DNA from: Actinomadura chibensis NBRC 106107
GTDB lineage: Bacteria > Actinomycetota > Actinomycetes > Streptosporangiales > Streptosporangiaceae
Assembly: GCF_001552135.1 (NCBI RefSeq)
Contig: NZ_BCQP01000045.1
Location: 54,152 to 118,151, forward strand
DNA: 64,000 bases
Direction: 5' to 3'
Shown: positions 32,703-40,263 of the stretch, piece after piece
How positions within the stretch are numbered: the stretch's first letter is position 1
How the letters are laid out: each line of letters starts with the position of its first letter
Translations under genes and position numbers: made by a program
The notes under the pieces: generated by a model
What the model was told of the DNA's origin: nothing
Seen by the model: only the letters and a program-made list of their open reading frames with translations
The model's database searches: none

Positions 32703-33521
32703 TCACGGGACGCGGGCGACGCCGCAGAACGCGTCCACCTCGGGCGGCTCGGCGAACGGGGACGGCTCGGGCCGCCACCGCGACACCGTGACCACGCCCG
32801 GCTCCAGCAGCTCCAGGCCGCTGAAGTAGCCGGTGATCCGCTCGGGGGAGCGCAGGTTGTAGGCGATGCCGCCCGCCTCGACGTAGCGGGCGATCGCGCG
32901 GGCGCGGGCGCTCTCGTCGACGCCGTCCGCGCCCGGCGTCCCGACGACGTCGGTGCCGTCGTTGATCACGACGTGGCTGCCGGGGGCGAGCGCCGCGACC
33001 AGGCGGCCGAGGACGCCCTCCGGGTCCTCCTCGTCGGTGAGGTGGCCGAGGATGCCGAGCAGGAGCAGCGCCACCGGACGGTCGAAGTCGAGGGTCTCGG
33101 CGGCGCTCGCGAGGATCGCGTCCGGGTCGCGGATGTCGGCGTCCACGTAGGCCGTGGCGCCCTCCGGCGTGGACGTGAGCAGCGCGCGGGCGTGGACGAG
33201 CACCAGCGGGTCGTTGTCGACGTAGACGATGCGGGCGTCGGGCGCGACGCGCTGCGCCACCTCGTGCGTGTTGTCGACGGTCGGGAGGCCGGTGCCGACG
33301 TCCAGGAACTGCCGCACCCCCGCCTCGCCCGCCAGGTACCGGACGGCGCGGCCGAGGAACGCCCGCGAATGGCGCGCGATGTCGACCTGCCCCGGAAAGA
33401 TGCTGACGAACTCGTCCCCGACCTCGCGGTCGACCGGGTAGTTGTCCTTGCCGCCCAGCCAGTGGTTCCAGATGCGCGCCGAGTGCGGGACGGACGTGTC
33501 GATCTCCGGATGCCCCGTCAT
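32703..33521 (-). CDS. DUF574 S-adenosylmethionine-dependent methyltransferase (paralogue)
   Basis: 272 residues from an ATG at 33521, at the conserved family beginning TGHPEIDTSVPHSARIWN. It has GGKDNYPVD, the SAM loop FLDVGTGLPTVDNTHEV and VYVDNDPLVLVHARALL, plus a C-terminal WRPEPSPFAEPPEV like that of the copy at 804-1595. The two proteins differ most in the central acidic loop (DEEDPEGV here), so they probably have different substrates. It lies downstream of the small secreted peptide gene on the same strand, separated by a strong hairpin. Confidence 0.9.
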   Translation of the reverse strand: MTGHPEIDTSVPHSARIWNHWLGGKDNYPVDREVGDEFVSIFPGQVDIARHSRAFLGRAVRYLAGEAGVRQFLDVGTGLPTVDNTHEVAQRVAPDARIVYVDNDPLVLVHARALLTSTPEGATAYVDADIRDPDAILASAAETLDFDRPVALLLLGILGHLTDEEDPEGVLGRLVAALAPGSHVVINDGTDVVGTPGADGVDESARARAIARYVEAGGIAYNLRSPERITGYFSGLELLEPGVVTVSRWRPEPSPFAEPPEVDAFCGVARVP

Positions 33522-33596
33522 GGGCCCCTCCAACGCGGGGGAGTCGTGGTCGCCGCGAGTTTCCCACGGCCGGACGGTCTTCGCGAGGGACGATGC

Positions 33597-33626
33597 GGCC
33601 GGGTGGGAGATTCCACCCACCCGGCC
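33597..33626 (-). terminator. 11-bp perfect hairpin after the small peptide gene
   Basis: GGCCGGGTGGG (33597-33607) pairs with CCCACCCGGCC (33616-33626) around an 8-base loop. It starts 13 bases past the stop of the peptide gene on the minus strand and upstream of the DUF574 start. Confidence 0.6.
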
Positions 33627-33638
33627 CCAGGCCACCCG

Positions 33639-33776
33639 TCAGGTCATGTGGACCTTGGTCCTGTTGACGGTCTGCGCGGAGGCGATGTCCACCTGCTCCG
33701 CAGCGCCCGCCTGACCCGCGGGCAGGACAACGGCGGCCGCGAAGACCGCGGCCGCCAGCAGAAGACGCTTCGTCAT
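33639..33776 (-). CDS. small secreted peptide, 45 residues
   Basis: ATG at 33776, GGGAG about 11 bases upstream, TGA at 33639. The sequence starts MTKRLLLAAAVFAAAVVLP, a clear Sec signal peptide with likely cleavage after AGA. It leaves a polar mature peptide of about 23 residues (EQVDIASAQTVNRTKVHMT) with no Cys. I do not recognise it. A dedicated hairpin terminator and an AT-rich TATATG upstream on the minus strand (around 33800) support a real monocistronic gene. It could be a secreted signal or a cell-surface peptide. Confidence 0.6.
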   Translation of the reverse strand: MTKRLLLAAAVFAAAVVLPAGQAGAAEQVDIASAQTVNRTKVHMT

Positions 33777-33932
33777 CGAAGAAAGGTCTCCCATGCATAT
33801 ATGTGATTCACCGGGGTGATCCCCGTTGCTGGTGCGCCAGATTACCCCGCCTCGTCACCCCATGTACGGCAAATGGACATCGCCTTGGTAAGACGGCTTG
33901 TCGGAGCCTTGGTGGGGGCTGGTCCCTTTTGT

Positions 33933-36900
33933 CTAGGTGCCGGTGATCTCGTCCGTGTCGGCGAGACGTTCGCGGAGGTCGTCGGCGGGCAGGCCGATGG
34001 ACTCGAACACCCGGACCGCGCGGCGCCAGTGCTCGCGGGCGGCGTCCTGGCCCTGGACGTGCAGCAGCGCCGTGCCGAGCCCTTCCAGCGCCTTGCCGAT
34101 CTCGAACGGGACGCCTATCTCGGTCGCGAGCGCGTGCGCCCGCCGCAGATGGTCGACGGCCGCCGGATACCGGCCGGACGCCGCCAGCGTCTCCCCGAGA
34201 TGGCGGAGCGCGAGGGTCTCCTCATAGCGTTCGCTAATGGCGCGGGAAATGGCCAATGCGCGCTCGTGGTGGATGAGCGCCTCGCCGTACCGGCCGATGT
34301 CGTGGAAGGTCGCGCCGATGCCGATCAGCGTCTCGACGGAACTGCGCCTGTCGCCGATCTCCATGGAGATGGCGAGCGCCTTGCGGTAATTCAGCAGCGC
34401 GGCCTCGGGCTCGTCGGTGTGCCGGTGCACGTTGGCCATGTTGATCAGTGAGATCGCCTGGTGCTGGCGGCCGAGTTCGGCCGCGGCGGCGGCCGTCCGC
34501 TCGTAGTAGTCCACCGCGCGGTCGACGTCGCCCATGCGGAGCAGCAGGTCGCCCATGTTGTTGAGCGCCATCGTCCGGCCGCGCGGGTCGTCCAGCTCGG
34601 TGAACATGTCGATCGCCCGCAGCCGCAGCCGCTCGGCCTCCCGGTGGTCGCCGGTGTACTCCAGGAAGATCGCGGTGTGGTCGAGGCCGCGCGCCTCGCC
34701 GTGCCGGTCGCCCACGGCGCGGCGGATGTCCAGCGCCTCCCGGCAGCGCTCCAGCGCCTCGGGGAAACGCGACTGGTGCCAGTGGACCAGGCTCAGATGG
34801 CCGAGGACGTCGGCCTCGCCGCGCCGGTCGCCGAGGGCGCGGTAGATCGCCAGCGCCTCCTCGGCGTCCTCGCGCGCCGCGCCGTACTCGCCGCCGCGGA
34901 ACCGGATGAGGCTGCGGTCGGCGAGCGCCCGGGCGGTGCCGGGCGCGTCGTCCAGACCGCGCAGCGCGGCGATCGCGCGGGTGTGCAGGCGCGCCGCCGC
35001 GTCCCACCGGCCGCGCGCCTCCAGGTGCCCGGCGAGGGCGTGCGCGAGCCCGGCGACGTGCGCGGGCAGGCCGCTGCGGTCCGCCTCGGCGGCGGCGTTC
35101 AGCAGGCAGTCGTGCTCGGCGGTGAGCCAGGCCGCGGCCCGCGCCTCGTCCGCGAACTCGGGCAGCTCGGGGGCCGGATGGCGGATCCGGACGCGGTCCG
35201 CCGGCCGGTGCGGGGACAGCAGCCGGTCCGCCCGGTCCGCCGCCGCGAGGTAGTAGTCGAGGATCCGGTGGACGGTCCGGCGCCGCTCGTCCGCCGGGTC
35301 GACCTCGCGCGCGAGCCGCCGCGCGTAGTCGTGGACGAGGTCGTGGAACCGGTACCGCCCGCCGACCGGCTCGGTGATCAGGTGCCGGTCGAGCAGCTCC
35401 TCCAGCACCCGCTCGGCCTCCCGGACGGGACGGCCGAGCGCCGCCGCCGCGGCCTGCGCCGTCAGGTCCGGCCCCGGGTGCAGGCCGAACGCGCGGAACG
35501 CCTCGCGCAGCCGCGGCGGCAGCCCGCGGTAGGAGACCTCGAACACCGCCGTGATCTCGTGGCCCTCGTCGCGCAGCTCGTCCAGCCGCCGGTCGCCGGG
35601 GCCGAGCCGGGCGAGCAGGTCGCCGACGCCCCAGGCGCGGCGGTGCCGCAGCCTGCTCGCCGCCATCCGCACCGCGAGCGGCAGCCGCCCGCAGCGCCCG
35701 ACGACGGCGGTGAGGTCGGCGTCGGTGCCCGCGCGGCCCGGCCCGGCGACGGTCGTGAACAGCGCGATCGCGTCCCGGACGGGCAGCACCTCCAGCGACA
35801 GCGGGACCGAGTCGTGCAGCCCGGTCAGCCGCCGCCTGCTGGTCACCACCACCAGGCACCCGGCGGACGCGGGCAGCAGCGGCCGCACCTGCTCGTGGCT
35901 CGCGGCGTCGTCCAGGACGAGGAGCAGCCGCCCGCCCGCGAGCTGCGACCGCCACAGCGCGGACCGCTCGTCCAGCGAGCGCGGGACGCGGGTCGCGGGC
36001 ACCCCGATCATGCGGAGCAGCGTGTCCAGCGCGGCGGCCGCGTCGACCGGCTCCTGCCGGGGGTCGTGCGCGTGCAGTTCGAGGAAGACGGCGCCGTCCG
36101 GGAATTGGCCCGCCAACCGGTGCGCCAGCCGCACGGCCAGCGCGGTCTTTCCCACTCCGGGCATTCCGTCAATGGCGATTACGGTCGTCGCCGAACCCGC
36201 CGGCGGCGCGGCGAAATCCGGTTCGCGGACGGTCGGCGCCGCGGTCAGCAGCCGCCGCAGCTCTTCCTCGCGGCCGACGAAGGCGCGCTGGTCGTACGGC
36301 AGATTGTGCGGACGCTGATCGACGTTCAACTGCGTCCCCGGAACGCGCAGCAGCGCCGGATCATTGCGCAGAATCCGTTGCTGCAATTCCTGTAACGCGG
36401 GCCCGATGTCGGTGCCGAACTCCTCGACGGTGCGGTCGTGGGCGGCGCGGTAGACGTCGAGGGCCTCGGCCGGGCGCCCGCACCGGTAGAGCGCGACCAT
36501 GAGCCGCCCGATCGGCCGCTCGTCCAGCGGGAACCGCTCGGCCAGCTCCGCCAGCTCCCGGACGGTGTCGGAATGGTTGCCGCGGTGCAGCTCCAGGTCG
36601 ATCCGCTCGATCGCGGCGGCCAGGTACTCGTCCTCCAGGGTCTGCCGGGTCCGCTCCGCCCAGTCGCCGGTCAGGTCGGCGAGCGGCGCGGCCCGCCACA
36701 GCTTGGCCGCGCGGCGGTGGTGGTCGAGGGCGTACTCGTCGTCGCCGCTCTCGGCGATGGCCCTGGCCTGGCCGCGCAGCAGCCGGAACTGGTGCAGGTC
36801 GACCGACTCGTCCGGCACGTCGATCAGATAGGCGCCCTGCCTGGACACCAGCGCGGCGCCGTCGACGTCCGCGAGCCGTCCCCGCAGCCGGGCCATGTAG

Positions 36901-37091
36901 GAGTAGAGGCCCTGCTTGGCCTTGGCGGGCGGGCGGTCGCCCCACACGCGCCGGATGAGGGAGTCGGCGGGCACCGGCTTTCGCGGGTTCAGCAGCAGGA
37001 CCGCGAGGACGCACCGTTCCTTCGTCGTTCCGAGGTCGCGCCGCCGGCCGTCGGTCCACAGCTCAACGGGGCCTATCACGCGGAACTCCAC
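33933..37091 (-). CDS. AfsR-like SARP regulator (wHTH-BTAD-NB-ARC-TPR)
   Basis: 1052 residues from a GTG at 37091, with AAGGGG six bases upstream. Domains in order: OmpR-type winged helix (about 1-95, FRVIGPVELW start), BTAD (about 95-245, ending EEFGTDIGPALQELQQRIL), NB-ARC ATPase with the Walker A GMPGVGKTALAV near 307, and TPR repeats from about 730 (many LG/ALA..NMG helices) to the end. This is the AfsR-type Streptomyces antibiotic regulatory protein architecture. The divergent operon promoter carries matching SARP heptamer repeats, so it likely activates that operon. Confidence 0.9.
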   Translation of the reverse strand: MEFRVIGPVELWTDGRRRDLGTTKERCVLAVLLLNPRKPVPADSLIRRVWGDRPPAKAKQGLYSYMARLRGRLADVDGAALVSRQGAYLIDVPDESVDLHQFRLLRGQARAIAESGDDEYALDHHRRAAKLWRAAPLADLTGDWAERTRQTLEDEYLAAAIERIDLELHRGNHSDTVRELAELAERFPLDERPIGRLMVALYRCGRPAEALDVYRAAHDRTVEEFGTDIGPALQELQQRILRNDPALLRVPGTQLNVDQRPHNLPYDQRAFVGREEELRRLLTAAPTVREPDFAAPPAGSATTVIAIDGMPGVGKTALAVRLAHRLAGQFPDGAVFLELHAHDPRQEPVDAAAALDTLLRMIGVPATRVPRSLDERSALWRSQLAGGRLLLVLDDAASHEQVRPLLPASAGCLVVVTSRRRLTGLHDSVPLSLEVLPVRDAIALFTTVAGPGRAGTDADLTAVVGRCGRLPLAVRMAASRLRHRRAWGVGDLLARLGPGDRRLDELRDEGHEITAVFEVSYRGLPPRLREAFRAFGLHPGPDLTAQAAAAALGRPVREAERVLEELLDRHLITEPVGGRYRFHDLVHDYARRLAREVDPADERRRTVHRILDYYLAAADRADRLLSPHRPADRVRIRHPAPELPEFADEARAAAWLTAEHDCLLNAAAEADRSGLPAHVAGLAHALAGHLEARGRWDAAARLHTRAIAALRGLDDAPGTARALADRSLIRFRGGEYGAAREDAEEALAIYRALGDRRGEADVLGHLSLVHWHQSRFPEALERCREALDIRRAVGDRHGEARGLDHTAIFLEYTGDHREAERLRLRAIDMFTELDDPRGRTMALNNMGDLLLRMGDVDRAVDYYERTAAAAAELGRQHQAISLINMANVHRHTDEPEAALLNYRKALAISMEIGDRRSSVETLIGIGATFHDIGRYGEALIHHERALAISRAISERYEETLALRHLGETLAASGRYPAAVDHLRRAHALATEIGVPFEIGKALEGLGTALLHVQGQDAAREHWRRAVRVFESIGLPADDLRERLADTDEITGT

Positions 37092-37214
37092 CGGTGCCCC
37101 TTTGTGGAAATCTCCTCCTGAGCCGATTTTTGCATCATCCGTCCGGAATGGCCAGGCCCGAGCACGCCTCACTTGGCCACCATGGGACGGACAACTTGAC
37201 AAGTCAGGACGATT

Positions 37215-37246
37215 GCAAGTTTTCGTCAAGTTCCCCGATCGACACT
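37215..37246 (+). promoter_or_regulatory. SARP-type promoter of the 37.3-40.3 kb operon
   Basis: Heptamers GCAAGTT (37215-37221) and TCAAGTT (37226-37232) are direct repeats spaced by 4 bases, an 11-bp period. Exactly 8 bases later is GACACT (37241-37246), a -10-like hexamer. This is the known arrangement of SARP sites in activated promoters. An additional ACTTGACAAGT palindrome lies at 37194-37204. Confidence 0.65.
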
Positions 37247-37322
37247 CGAATGCGGAGGGCAGGTCATTTCGATCTGCGACGGAGGAGAGCGGGTTACCGC
37301 ATCCAAGGTCAAAGGAGGTTCA

Positions 37323-38456
37323 TTGACGGGGATGTCCGGCTTCGAATGGCGTCGGGCCCTGACCGGGTTCGACCCGGGCTGGTGGGGCGGCCCGGGCGAC
37401 CGGCGCACAGTGCTGATCGTGGTGGGCGCGCCCGTACCGGGGCAGCCCGTCCTCGACGTGGCGCGGCTCGCGGACGCGGACCCGCGGCTGCGCGTGGTGT
37501 GCGCGGCGGCTCCCGGGCCGTCCGCCGCCGCCGTGGAGGCGATGCTCCGGGACGCGGGCACGGCGCCGCTGTCCCGCCGGGACGCCGCGGGCGGCGGCTT
37601 CGGCCTCGCCGTGGCCGCGCCGCCGCGGGCGGCCGGGGCGGGGGCGCCGCTGGTCGTCCTGCCCGGGACGCCGCGGCCCGCCGCCCGCGGGCCGCGGGCG
37701 GTGTACGCGTGCGCGCACGACCTGGACCGTCCGGCCGGGGGCGCGCCGTCGGTCGTGGTCGGCGACGCCACGCACGACCGGCTGGTGGCGAGCCTGCCGC
37801 TGCGCGACTTCTACCGGCGGGCGCTCGGCGTGGGGGAGCGCGCCCGGCTCGTCGTCGTCGCGCTGCCCGACGCGACGCCCCGGTGCGCGGGCGCGGGGTG
37901 CCCGCCGGGGGACGCCGTGCGCCGCCTGCTCGGCGGGGTCGCGCCCGGCCACCACGTCCTCGGCGTCCCGGAGCCCGGGCCCGGCGCGTGCGACGCCGGG
38001 CTCGGCGCCCACCTGCGGAGCGGCCTGCGGCTCCTGCCGCCGGACGCGGACTGGCGCGCCGCGCTCGTCGCCGCCGACTGGATCGTCGGCGCGCCGGGCC
38101 CGGTCACCCGGTACGGGACGCTCGTCGGCGTCCCCGTCCTGCTCACCGGCACCGGCGCCGGAGAGGAGTGGGACGGCCCGCCCCGGCTCGTCCCGCACCG
38201 CCCGGTCGCCGCGCAGCTCGCCGAGGCGGCCGCGCGGTGGCGGCCGGAGCGCGTCCGTCCGGTGGCGGAGCGGATCACGTCCGCGCCCGGGCGGTTCGAC
38301 CGCAACATGCGCCGCCTGATGTACGGGCTGCTGCGGCTGCCGCAGCCCGCCACCATCCCGGTGGCGGACCCGGTGTCGCCGCCGTACCGGATGGAGACGC
38401 CGTCCGCGCCGGTGTGCCCGGCGGGCCGCCCGAGCCGCGCCTGCCAGGGAGGGTGA
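37323..38456 (+). CDS. uncharacterised GT-B-like protein, first of operon
   Basis: 377 residues from TTG 37323 (AAAGGAGG four bases upstream) or ATG 37332. I recognise no named family. The C-terminal half shares motifs with the next gene: DRLVASLPLRDFYRRALGV, then LRLLPPDADWRAALVAAD and RYGTLVGVPVLL. These resemble the nucleotide-binding half of CDP-glycerol transferases or UDP-GlcNAc 2-epimerases. The equivalent of the GDHGS loop is GAPGPV here, so this copy may be catalytically degenerate. The C-terminal tail is Pro-rich with Cys. SARP-type control is indicated by the promoter. Confidence 0.6.
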   Translation: MTGMSGFEWRRALTGFDPGWWGGPGDRRTVLIVVGAPVPGQPVLDVARLADADPRLRVVCAAAPGPSAAAVEAMLRDAGTAPLSRRDAAGGGFGLAVAAPPRAAGAGAPLVVLPGTPRPAARGPRAVYACAHDLDRPAGGAPSVVVGDATHDRLVASLPLRDFYRRALGVGERARLVVVALPDATPRCAGAGCPPGDAVRRLLGGVAPGHHVLGVPEPGPGACDAGLGAHLRSGLRLLPPDADWRAALVAADWIVGAPGPVTRYGTLVGVPVLLTGTGAGEEWDGPPRLVPHRPVAAQLAEAAARWRPERVRPVAERITSAPGRFDRNMRRLMYGLLRLPQPATIPVADPVSPPYRMETPSAPVCPAGRPSRACQGG

Positions 38457-38458
38457 GC

Positions 38459-39703
38459 ATGGACTGCACGATGGACGCCTGGGCGTCCGGTCCCTTCGGC
38501 CTGGACGCGCCGCGCGGCTCGACGCTGCCCGCGCGGCGCACGGTCCTCGCCGTCGCGCACCACCTGACGGCCGCGACCCGGCTGTCGGACGTCATGCCGC
38601 TGCTGGAGAGCGACCGCCGGGTCGCCGTCGCCTACACGGCCGCGCCCGCGTCGCCGTTCACCGGCGGCCTGGACGAGTTCCTCCGCGACCTCGGCGGGTT
38701 CGTCATGCCGTGGTCGCAGGCCGTCCGGTCGCGCTTCGACCTCGTGGTCGCGGCGAGCCACGGGATGCTGGAGAACCTGCACGCCCCGGTGCTGACCGTG
38801 CCGCACGGCTCGGGGCCCGGCAAGCTGCTCGGCCGGCGGCCCGGCCTCGGCCCGCCCGCCGAGCGCCCCGTCACCGGGCTGATCCGGGAGCGGCTCGTCG
38901 TGGCCGGACGGGTGGTGCCGTCGTCGGTCGTCCTGCCGCACGACCGGCACCTGCTCGGGCTCGCCCGCGACTGCCCGGAGGCGCTGCCGGTCGCGTTCGT
39001 CGGCGGCGACCCGTGCCTGGACCGGCTCATGGCGAGCGTGCCGTACCGGGACGTGTACCGCAGGGCGCTCGGCGTCGGGCCGGACGAGTGCCTCGTGCTC
39101 GTCAGCTCCACCTGGTGCCCGGACTCGCTGCTCGGCAGCGACCCGGAGCTGCTGGACCGGATCGCGGCGGAGCTGCCGCGCGACCGGTACCGGGTCGTCG
39201 CCGCGCTCCACCCGCACATCTGGACGTGGCACAGCAGGCGGCAGGTCATGTCGTGGTACGCCGACTGCCGGCGGCTCGGCGTCCGGCTGCTCCCGCCCGA
39301 GGAGGGCTGGCGCGCCGCGCTGGTCGCCGCGGACCGGGTGATCGGCGACCACGGCTCGGTGACCTGCTACGGCGCGGCGCTCGGCGTCCCGGCGCTGCTC
39401 GGCGCCTTCGCCGAGGACAGCGTCGCGCCCGGCTCCCACGTCGCCCGGCTCGGCGCGGTCGCGCCGCGCGTCGACTGGGACCGGCCGCTGCCGCCGCAGG
39501 TGGACGACGCCGTCCACGCCTACGGGCCGCCGGTGCACGAGGCGCTCCGGCACGACCTCAGCTCGCGTCCGGGGCAGGCCGCCCGGCTCATCCGAGGGGA
39601 GATGTACCGGCTGCTGCGGCTGCCGGACCGGGACCGTCCGCCGGACGTGACACCCGTCCCGATGCCGGGCTCGGTGCCCTTCCCCGCGCTGCGGGCGGCG
39701 TGA
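38459..39703 (+). CDS. GT-B-like glycosyl/glycerophosphotransferase-type protein
   Basis: 414 residues, GGGAGGG before ATG 38459. N-terminal half: TVLAVAHHLTAATRLSDVM, FDLVVAASHGMLEN and VLTVPHGSGPGK, reminiscent of GT-B acceptor domains. C-terminal half: VLVSSTWCPDSLLGSD, AALHPHIWTWH, then VIGDHGSVTCYGAALGVP, the Gly-Asp-x-Gly-Ser style phosphate loop of CDP-glycerol glycerophosphotransferase-like enzymes. No signal or membrane segment. It is paralogous to the upstream gene; its stop overlaps the third gene's start by one base (TGATG). The biochemical role is unknown; a sugar- or polyol-phosphate transferase is the best guess. Confidence 0.6.
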   Translation: MDCTMDAWASGPFGLDAPRGSTLPARRTVLAVAHHLTAATRLSDVMPLLESDRRVAVAYTAAPASPFTGGLDEFLRDLGGFVMPWSQAVRSRFDLVVAASHGMLENLHAPVLTVPHGSGPGKLLGRRPGLGPPAERPVTGLIRERLVVAGRVVPSSVVLPHDRHLLGLARDCPEALPVAFVGGDPCLDRLMASVPYRDVYRRALGVGPDECLVLVSSTWCPDSLLGSDPELLDRIAAELPRDRYRVVAALHPHIWTWHSRRQVMSWYADCRRLGVRLLPPEEGWRAALVAADRVIGDHGSVTCYGAALGVPALLGAFAEDSVAPGSHVARLGAVAPRVDWDRPLPPQVDDAVHAYGPPVHEALRHDLSSRPGQAARLIRGEMYRLLRLPDRDRPPDVTPVPMPGSVPFPALRAA

Positions 39704-40263
39704 TGGGCGCGGACGTCGCGCTCGTCCGCGCCTGGGACGACCCCGCCGGGCTCCGTGCCCGGCGGGGCTCCGGCGCGGCGGGCGTCCTGATCGACGCCCC
39801 CGGGAGGGACCCGCTGCTCGTCAACCTGTGGCGCTCGCCCGTCCGCGACGACGCGGCGGCCTGCGGGACGGCGGCCGACGAGCATCTCGTGGCCGGGCCC
39901 GGCGAGACGTCCCGCGCCTGGCTGGCGTGCGCGGACGTGGTCGTCCGCCGCCCGGGCGGCGGCGCGCCGGGGGACTTCCCCGGGGCCCTGGTCGTCGCCG
40001 TCGCCGCGCGGCGGGAGTGCGTCGTCGCGGTGCGCGGGTGGCGGGCGCGGCTCGTCCCCGTCGCGGGCGGCGGATGCGGTGAGGGCGACGCGGCGTGCTA
40101 CGCCTCGGCGCTGCACCTGTGGGTGTGCTCGGGCCGTCCGCTGGACGCGCTGGCCGGTGCGCGGCTCAGCGTCATCCGGGGTCAGGCGCCGGAGGCGGGG
40201 GGCGGCGTTCCGGCGAGCCGCGCCCTGACCGCCTCCGTGTGCGGCGAGCCGAGCCCGGCGTAG
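39703..40263 (+). CDS. hypothetical protein, third of SARP-controlled operon
   Basis: 186 residues from ATG 39703, which overlaps the preceding stop. Family not recognised. It contains AWDDPAGLRARRGSGAAGVL, VNLWRSPVRDDAA and ALVVAVAARRECVVAVRGW, a beta-rich protein without membrane segments, with Cys at several positions (ACG, RREC, GGGCGEGDAACY, VCSGRP). The last 82 bases overlap the 3' end of the convergent STAND gene, an unusually long antisense overlap. It is presumably co-expressed with the two GT-B-like proteins. Confidence 0.55.
   Translation: MGADVALVRAWDDPAGLRARRGSGAAGVLIDAPGRDPLLVNLWRSPVRDDAAACGTAADEHLVAGPGETSRAWLACADVVVRRPGGGAPGDFPGALVVAVAARRECVVAVRGWRARLVPVAGGGCGEGDAACYASALHLWVCSGRPLDALAGARLSVIRGQAPEAGGGVPASRALTASVCGEPSPA

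Noticed and set aside
33933..37091. LuxR-type LAL regulator interpretation of the large STAND protein
   Set aside because: The DNA-binding domain is N-terminal OmpR-like plus BTAD, and there is no C-terminal LuxR helix-turn-helix, so AfsR/SARP is the right class.
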